The notes under the pieces were generated by a model. The model was not told the DNA's origin. It did not search any database and worked only from the letters and a program-made list of their open reading frames with translations. Both the position numbers and the translations under genes were made by a program. Shown here piece after piece: positions 39,877 through 45,729 of a stretch of 45,729 nt of DNA; within the stretch, counting starts at the first letter, position 1; each line of letters starts with the position of its first letter. This DNA is from RECO01 sp050485385 (GTDB lineage Bacteria > Pseudomonadota > Alphaproteobacteria > Geminicoccales > Geminicoccaceae): the NCBI GenBank assembly GCA_050485385.1, contig JBJHBG010000027.1, positions 1-45,729 on the forward strand, read 5' to 3'.

Positions 39877-40646
39877 ACCCGCTTCGCATTCTCGGCCGCG
39901 GCCTGTTGGCGGTGATGGACACCCTCGGGCGCATCGCGCTGTTTGCCGGCGTCGCGCTCGGCCGGGGCATCCTGCCGCCCTATTACCCCCGGCAATACGT
40001 CCGCCAGTTCCTCGACATCGGCTATTATTCGCTGCCGGTGGTGGGCCTGACCGCCATCTTCACCGGTGCCGTGCTGGCCCTGCAAAGCTATACGGGCTTC
40101 CAACGCTTCCAGGCGGAGAGCGCCATCCCAACCATCGTCGTCCTCTCGGTCACGCGCGAGCTGGGGCCGGTGCTGGCGGGCCTGATGGTGGCGGGCCGGG
40201 TGGGTGCGGCGATGGCCGCGGAGCTGGGCACGATGCGCGTCACCGAGCAGATCGACGCGCTCTCGACGCTCACCACCGACCCCTATCGCTACTTGATCAT
40301 GCCGCGACTGATCGGCGGGCTGGTCATGCTGCCGTTGTTGGTCGTGGTCGCCATGGTCATCGGCGTCATGGGCGGCTTTCTGGTCAGCGTGAACCAACTC
40401 GGGTTCCAGCCGGTCGCCTATCTCAACGACACCTTCCGCTTTCTGGAGGCGATCGACGTCATCTCCGGTCTGGTGAAGGCCGCCGTGTTCGGCTTCATCG
40501 TCGCGCTGATGGGCTCCTATCACGGCTTCAACTCGGGCCGCGGGGCGCAGGGCGTGGGTGCCGCGACCACCATGGCGGTGGTCACGGCCTCGATCATGAT
40601 CCTCGTCTCCAACTACGCCATCACCGCACTGTTCTTCTCCCGATGA
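39873..40646 (+). CDS. mlaE: MlaE-type ABC transporter permease (phospholipid / lipid asymmetry)
   Basis: A 257-aa MlaE/YrbE-family permease with about five to six hydrophobic segments. The conserved cytoplasmic motif is VTRELGPVLAGLMVAGRVGA, followed by AAELGTMRVTEQIDALSTL. It forms, with an MlaF ATPase, an inner-membrane complex that moves phospholipids between the membranes. The start is TTG overlapping the alr stop (TTGA) with GGGAGG about 10 nt upstream. mlaF follows with an ATGA overlap. No MlaD or MlaC partner is encoded here. Confidence 0.94.
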   Translation: MNPLRILGRGLLAVMDTLGRIALFAGVALGRGILPPYYPRQYVRQFLDIGYYSLPVVGLTAIFTGAVLALQSYTGFQRFQAESAIPTIVVLSVTRELGPVLAGLMVAGRVGAAMAAELGTMRVTEQIDALSTLTTDPYRYLIMPRLIGGLVMLPLLVVVAMVIGVMGGFLVSVNQLGFQPVAYLNDTFRFLEAIDVISGLVKAAVFGFIVALMGSYHGFNSGRGAQGVGAATTMAVVTASIMILVSNYAITALFFSR

Positions 40647-41422
40647 GCGAGCTCGACGCCCCCGCCATCCGCATCCGCGGCCTGTCGAAGCGTTTCGGCC
40701 GCAAGGTCGTGCTCGACGGCGTCGACCTCGACGTCGAGCGCGGCCGTTCGCTGGTGGTCATCGGTGCGAGCGGCACCGGCAAGTCGGTGCTGATCAAGTG
40801 CATCCTGGGCCTGATCGAGCCCGATGCCGGCTCGGTCGAGATCAACGGCGTCGAGGTGGTCCGGGGCAGCCGCCGGGCCGCCGCCAAGGCCAGGGCCGAG
40901 TGCGGCATGTTGTTCCAGAGCGGTGCGTTGTTCGACAGCCTCCGCGTCTGGGAGAACGTGACCTTCCGGCTGGTGCAGGCGGAGGGCATGAAGCGGGCCG
41001 AGGCGCGCGACCTCGCCATCCAGACGCTCGCCCGCGTCGGTCTGACCCCGGAGACGGCCGACCTCATGCCGGCCGAGCTTTCCGGCGGCATGCAGAAGCG
41101 CGTCGGCCTTGCCCGCGCCATCGCGTCCGAGCCGTCGATCATCTTCTTCGACGAGCCGACCACCGGTCTCGACCCGATCATGGCCGACGTCATCAACCAG
41201 CTCATCCGCAACGTGACCCAGGGTGAGCGCACCGCTTTCAGCATCACCCACGACATGCAGAGCGTGCGGCACATCGCCGACAAGGTGGCGATGATCTACG
41301 CCGGGCGGATCCACTGGCAGGGGCCGGTCGAGGCGATCGACGACCCCGAGGACGCCCATGTCGAGCAGTTCGTGCAGGGCCATTCCGAGGGACCGATCCC
41401 GGTCCAGCTCACCGTGGACTGA
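40643..41422 (+). CDS. mlaF: MlaF-type ABC transporter ATP-binding protein
   Basis: A 259-aa ATPase of the Mla lipid transporter. Walker A is GASGTGKS at 41-48, the Q-loop lies in GMLFQSGALFDSLRVWENV, the signature is LSGGMQKRVGLARAI, and Walker B is IIFFDEPTTGLDPI, followed by the switch His in SITHDM. The GALFDSL wording is typical of the Mla subfamily. It drives MlaE, whose stop overlaps its start. radA begins 7 bp after its stop. Confidence 0.95.
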   Translation: MSELDAPAIRIRGLSKRFGRKVVLDGVDLDVERGRSLVVIGASGTGKSVLIKCILGLIEPDAGSVEINGVEVVRGSRRAAAKARAECGMLFQSGALFDSLRVWENVTFRLVQAEGMKRAEARDLAIQTLARVGLTPETADLMPAELSGGMQKRVGLARAIASEPSIIFFDEPTTGLDPIMADVINQLIRNVTQGERTAFSITHDMQSVRHIADKVAMIYAGRIHWQGPVEAIDDPEDAHVEQFVQGHSEGPIPVQLTVD

Positions 41423-41429
41423 GGCGGGA

Positions 41430-42785
<1,356 letters not shown>

Positions 42786-42796
42786 GGGGAGCGGGA

Positions 42797-43354
42797 ATGA
42801 GCGGCTTTCTCGAATCGATCGATCAGTTCCGGCTGGCCGGCTTCACCGTCCTCGACCTGTTCGCCATCGCCGTGATCCTGCTCTCGACGCTCTTGGCCCT
42901 GTTCCGCGGCATGAGCCGGGAGGCGTTCACGCTGGGTGCGTGGCTCGGAGCGGCCGCTGTCGCCTATTTCGCGTGGCCGCAGGTGGCCCCCTATCTGGAA
43001 CCCTATCTCGCCGACGCGATGCTGCGGATGGCGGCCGCCGTCGCCATTGCGTTCGTCGTCCCCTTGATCGTGTTCCTCGTCATCGCCACCATGTTGGCGA
43101 GTGCGATCGAGAACAGCTTTCTGGCCCCGGTCGATCGTGCGCTCGGCGTCGTTTTCGGCTTCGCCCGGGGTGCGGTCCTCGTGCTGGTGACCTATGTGGT
43201 GCTCCTGTTCGTGTTTCCCGCGACCGACCGGCCGAGCTGGATCATGGAGGCGCAGCTGCGCCCGCTGATGGACGAGGGCATCAGGATGGCGCGGGAGTTC
43301 GGCCCCGAATTGCCGACCGCGACGCCGGAGCCGGCACCCGAGGTCGATCTTTGA
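42797..43354 (+). CDS. cvpA: CvpA family membrane protein
   Basis: A 185-aa membrane protein of the CvpA family with four hydrophobic segments. Family features are FTVLDLFAIAVILLSTLLAL, then FRGMSREAFTLGAWLGAAA, and RALGVVFGFARGAVLVL near the last segment. CvpA is needed for colicin V export in E. coli, but its general role is unclear. It is usually beside purF, as here. GGGGAG precedes the ATG. Confidence 0.93.
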   Translation: MSGFLESIDQFRLAGFTVLDLFAIAVILLSTLLALFRGMSREAFTLGAWLGAAAVAYFAWPQVAPYLEPYLADAMLRMAAAVAIAFVVPLIVFLVIATMLASAIENSFLAPVDRALGVVFGFARGAVLVLVTYVVLLFVFPATDRPSWIMEAQLRPLMDEGIRMAREFGPELPTATPEPAPEVDL

Positions 43355-43356
43355 CC

Positions 43357-43410
43357 ATGACGACCCGTCGCCGGGGCTCGGGCGAGCGCTTCTCCCTGGA
43401 GACCGTTTGA
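43357..43410 (+). CDS. Possible 17-residue leader ORF before purF
   Basis: An ATG two bases after the cvpA stop opens the short frame MTTRRRGSGERFSLETV. It ends with TGA at 43408-43410, sharing its A with the purF ATG (TGATG). It could couple purF translation to that of cvpA. It is arginine-rich, but codon use alone cannot show that it is a real gene. Confidence 0.25.
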   Translation: MTTRRRGSGERFSLETV

Positions 43411-44864
43411 TGCCGATCCCAGCAGACGACGACCGGATGCGCGAGGAGTGCGGCATCTTCGGCATCTACGGCGCCCGCGACGCCGCCGCCTTCACCGCGC
43501 TCGGCCTGCACGCCCTGCAGCACCGGGGCCAGGAGGCGGCCGGCATCGTCACCGTCGACAAAGGCCACTTCCACAGCCATCGCGCCCGGGGGCTGGTCGG
43601 CGACGACTTCGCCGAACCGCGGGTGATCGAGGGGCTGCCGGGTCACTGCGCCATCGGCCACGTGCGCTACGCCACCACCGGCGCCACCATGGTGCGCAAC
43701 ATCCAGCCGCTGTTCGCCGAGTTCGCCTTCGGCGGCCTGGCGCTCGCGCACAACGGCAACCTCACCAACGCCATGACGCTCCGGGACGAGCTGGTCCGCC
43801 AGGGTTCGCTCTTCCAGTCGACCACCGACACCGAGGTCATCGTCCACCTGCTCGCCAAGAGTGCGGGGGCCAACGTGGTCGAGCGCTTCGTCGACAGCCT
43901 GGGCCGGCTGGAGGGCGCCTATTCCCTGGTGGCGCTGACCCAGAAGAAGCTGATCGGCGTGCGCGATCCGCTCGGCGTGCGGCCGTTGGTCCTGGGCGAC
44001 CACGACGGCGCCGCCGTGCTCGCCTCCGAGACCTGCGCGCTCGACATCCTGGGCGCCACCTTCATCCGCGACGTCGAGCCGGGCGAGATGATCGTGGTCG
44101 ACGAGCAGGGGCTCAGGAGCCTGCGGCCCTTCAAGCACGCGTCCAAGCGCTTTTGCATCTTCGAGTACGTCTACTTCGCCCGGCCGGACAGCGTGGTCGA
44201 GGGCAAGGACGTCTACGGTGCCAGAAAGGCGATCGGGGCCGAACTGGCGAAGGAGGCGGGCGTGCCCGCCGACATCGTCGTGCCGGTGCCGGACTCGGGC
44301 GTGCCGGCGGCGATCGGCTACGCCGAGGCGGCGGGCCTGCCGTTCGACCTCGGCATCATCCGGAACCACTATGTCGGCCGCACCTTCATCGAGCCGACCG
44401 ACAACATCCGTCACCTGGGCGTGAAGCTGAAGCACAACGCCAACCGGGCGGTGCTCTCCGGCAAGCGCGTGGTGCTGGTCGACGACAGCATCGTGCGCGG
44501 CACCACCTCGACCAAGATCGTGCAGATGGTCCGCGCCGCCGGGGCCGCCGAGGTGCACATGCGCATCGCCTGCCCGCCGATCACCCACAGCTGCTTTTAC
44601 GGGGTCGACACGCCGGAGCGTTCGAAGCTGCTGGCGGCCCGGCACTCGATCCCCGACATCGCGCGGATCATCGGCGTCGACAGCCTCGCCTTCCTCTCGA
44701 TGGACGGCCTCTACCGCGCGGTCGGCGAGCCCGGCCGCAACCCGGCGCGCCCCGCCTATTGCGACGCCTGCTTCACCGGCGACTATCCCACCCGCCTGAC
44801 CGACCGCGAGCCACAGGCCGCGGGCAACCAGCGCCTGCGTCTGGTGGAACACGCCTCCACATGA
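43410..44864 (+). CDS. purF: Amidophosphoribosyltransferase PurF
   Basis: First committed enzyme of purine synthesis, making phosphoribosylamine from PRPP and glutamine; 484 aa. A short propeptide of 13 residues precedes the catalytic Cys14 of the glutaminase domain (EECGIFGIYG). Conserved cysteines in ETCALDI, HSCFYGV and YCDACF suggest the oxygen-sensitive [4Fe-4S] type known from Bacillus. The PRPP loop is RVVLVDDSIVRGTTSTKIVQ. ATG at 43410 is chosen over a TTG one codon earlier. The M16 peptidase gene overlaps its stop as ATGA. Confidence 0.97.
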   Translation: MPIPADDDRMREECGIFGIYGARDAAAFTALGLHALQHRGQEAAGIVTVDKGHFHSHRARGLVGDDFAEPRVIEGLPGHCAIGHVRYATTGATMVRNIQPLFAEFAFGGLALAHNGNLTNAMTLRDELVRQGSLFQSTTDTEVIVHLLAKSAGANVVERFVDSLGRLEGAYSLVALTQKKLIGVRDPLGVRPLVLGDHDGAAVLASETCALDILGATFIRDVEPGEMIVVDEQGLRSLRPFKHASKRFCIFEYVYFARPDSVVEGKDVYGARKAIGAELAKEAGVPADIVVPVPDSGVPAAIGYAEAAGLPFDLGIIRNHYVGRTFIEPTDNIRHLGVKLKHNANRAVLSGKRVVLVDDSIVRGTTSTKIVQMVRAAGAAEVHMRIACPPITHSCFYGVDTPERSKLLAARHSIPDIARIIGVDSLAFLSMDGLYRAVGEPGRNPARPAYCDACFTGDYPTRLTDREPQAAGNQRLRLVEHAST

Positions 44865-45729
44865 CCAACCCGCCGTCCTTTACCCGCCTCGCCAACGGCG
44901 TGCGGGTCGTCAGCCAGGACATGGAACGCCTCGCCACCGCGTCGGTCGGCATCTGGGTCGACGTCGGCGCGCGCTACGAGGCGCCCGAGATCAACGGCGT
45001 CGCCCACCTGCTCGAGCACATGGCGTTCAAGGGCACGGTGCGGCGCAACGCCCAGGCGATCGCCGAGGAGATCGAGGCGGTCGGCGGCCACCTCAACGCC
45101 TACACCTCGCGCGAGCACACTGCCTACTACGCCCGCGTGCTGGCCGACGACGTGCCGCTGGCGGTCGACCTCGTCGCCGACATCGTCTGCCATTCGACGG
45201 TCGACGCGGGCGAGCTGGAACGCGAGCGCACGGTCGTCCTGCAAGAGATCGGCCAAGTCCAGGACACCCCCGACGACCTCGTCTTCGACCTGTTCCAGGA
45301 ACGGGCCTTCCCTGAGCAGCCGCTCGGCCGCTCGATCCTCGGGCCCTCGGAGATCGTCGCCAGGCTCGGCCGCGACGATCTCGTGGGCTATCTGCGCGCG
45401 CACTACGCGCCGGAGCGCCTCGTCGTCGCGGCCGCCGGCAAGGTCGACCACGCCCGGCTGGTGGACCTGGTCGAGGCGCATCTGGGCCACCTCCGCCCGC
45501 AGCCGGCACCGCCCATGGTGGCGGCGAGCTACCAAGGCGGGGTCCGACTCGACGACGACGACCTGGAGCAGGTCCACCTCGTGCTCGGCGTGCCCGGCGT
45601 GCCGTTCGACGACCCCGACTTCTACGCGGCGCAGGTGCTCTCGACCGCGCTCGGCGGCGGCATGTCGTCCCGGCTGTTCCAGGAGATCCGCGAGAAACGC
45701 GGCCTCGCCCGCCGCGCGCAGGTCTGCGA
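44861..45729 (+). CDS. M16 family zinc peptidase (mitochondrial processing peptidase-like), partial at window end
   Basis: The first 289 residues of a pitrilysin-type (M16) metallopeptidase; the frame is open to the window edge. The inverted zinc motif HxxEH is His49, Glu52 and His53 in VAHLLEHMAFKG. The downstream third ligand lies in the RERTVVLQEIGQVQDTPDDL helix. Later LGGGMSSRLFQEIREKRGLA is the family marker between domains. The start ATG overlaps the purF stop. The last 8-9 residues of the window after KRGLA do not resemble the usual YSVYSF continuation; this may be natural variation or an effect of the cut. Confidence 0.92.
   Translation, partial: MTNPPSFTRLANGVRVVSQDMERLATASVGIWVDVGARYEAPEINGVAHLLEHMAFKGTVRRNAQAIAEEIEAVGGHLNAYTSREHTAYYARVLADDVPLAVDLVADIVCHSTVDAGELERERTVVLQEIGQVQDTPDDLVFDLFQERAFPEQPLGRSILGPSEIVARLGRDDLVGYLRAHYAPERLVVAAAGKVDHARLVDLVEAHLGHLRPQPAPPMVAASYQGGVRLDDDDLEQVHLVLGVPGVPFDDPDFYAAQVLSTALGGGMSSRLFQEIREKRGLARRAQVC

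Noticed and set aside
45700..45729. Frameshift in the M16 peptidase at the window edge
   Set aside because: The last few residues look atypical, but about 30 bases before a cut are too few to judge.

Overview
The window is about 46 kb of very GC-rich DNA (around 70% by eye), densely coded, with short intergenic gaps and many ATGA- or TTGA-type gene overlaps. Gene content points to an alphaproteobacterium, probably of the Rhodospirillales type. The evidence is hemJ in place of other protoporphyrinogen oxidases, an MmcB-family gene, the block dnaB-alr-mlaEF-radA-cvpA-purF, NAD-linked fds formate dehydrogenase, and the order rho-hemJ-hemE-gap-ppsR that flanks the replication origin in several alphaproteobacteria. 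No tRNA, rRNA, CRISPR array, phage gene or insertion sequence was seen.

Layout. 0-5 kb is an accessory segment: an orphan tripartite-tricarboxylate (TctC/Bug) periplasmic receptor translationally coupled to a LacI regulator with an operator-like palindrome, a decayed YtcJ-type amidohydrolase, a LysR regulator divergent from a flavin-binding PPOX protein, and a LysE/RhtB exporter. 5.2-9.9 kb has a TPR protein and a gbsR-cydA-cydB cluster for a bd-type quinol oxidase. 9.9-14.6 kb is a minus-strand run of Nudix, SYLF, ogt, rho, hemJ and hemE. 14.58-15.02 kb is a gene-free gap that is a candidate oriC. 15-17.3 kb has ppsR, a membrane-anchored coiled-coil protein and a DUF2459 lipoprotein. 17.3-21.3 kb has a soluble PAS-PAS hybrid histidine kinase, a chimeric MenA/bile-acid-symporter pseudogene and a PAS protein with a degenerate kinase-like tail. 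21.5-27.1 kb is fdsG-fdsB-fdsA-fdhD, a molybdenum formate dehydrogenase with its maturation sulfurtransferase. 27.2-36.6 kb has a secreted S10 carboxypeptidase, a complete DctPQM TRAP transporter, an orphan ATP-grasp ligase and a divergent sugar-acid dehydrogenase cluster (idnD, 2-hydroxyacid dehydrogenase // idnO, 3-hydroxyisobutyrate-type dehydrogenase). 36.7-45.7 kb is housekeeping: MmcB, dnaB, alr, mlaE, mlaF, radA, cvpA, purF and the start of an M16 peptidase.

How the genes work together. The TRAP transporter plausibly imports a sugar acid or other organic acid, and the idn-type dehydrogenases interconvert idonate, 5-ketogluconate and gluconate-like acids; this link is inferred from proximity. 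Formate dehydrogenase feeds NADH and the bd oxidase gives a high-affinity or cyanide-tolerant respiratory end. The most unusual items are two gene wrecks (the amidohydrolase remnant at 2.3-2.7 kb and the MenA-BASS fusion at 19.3-20.2 kb) and the candidate origin. I found no convincing wholly new multi-gene system.
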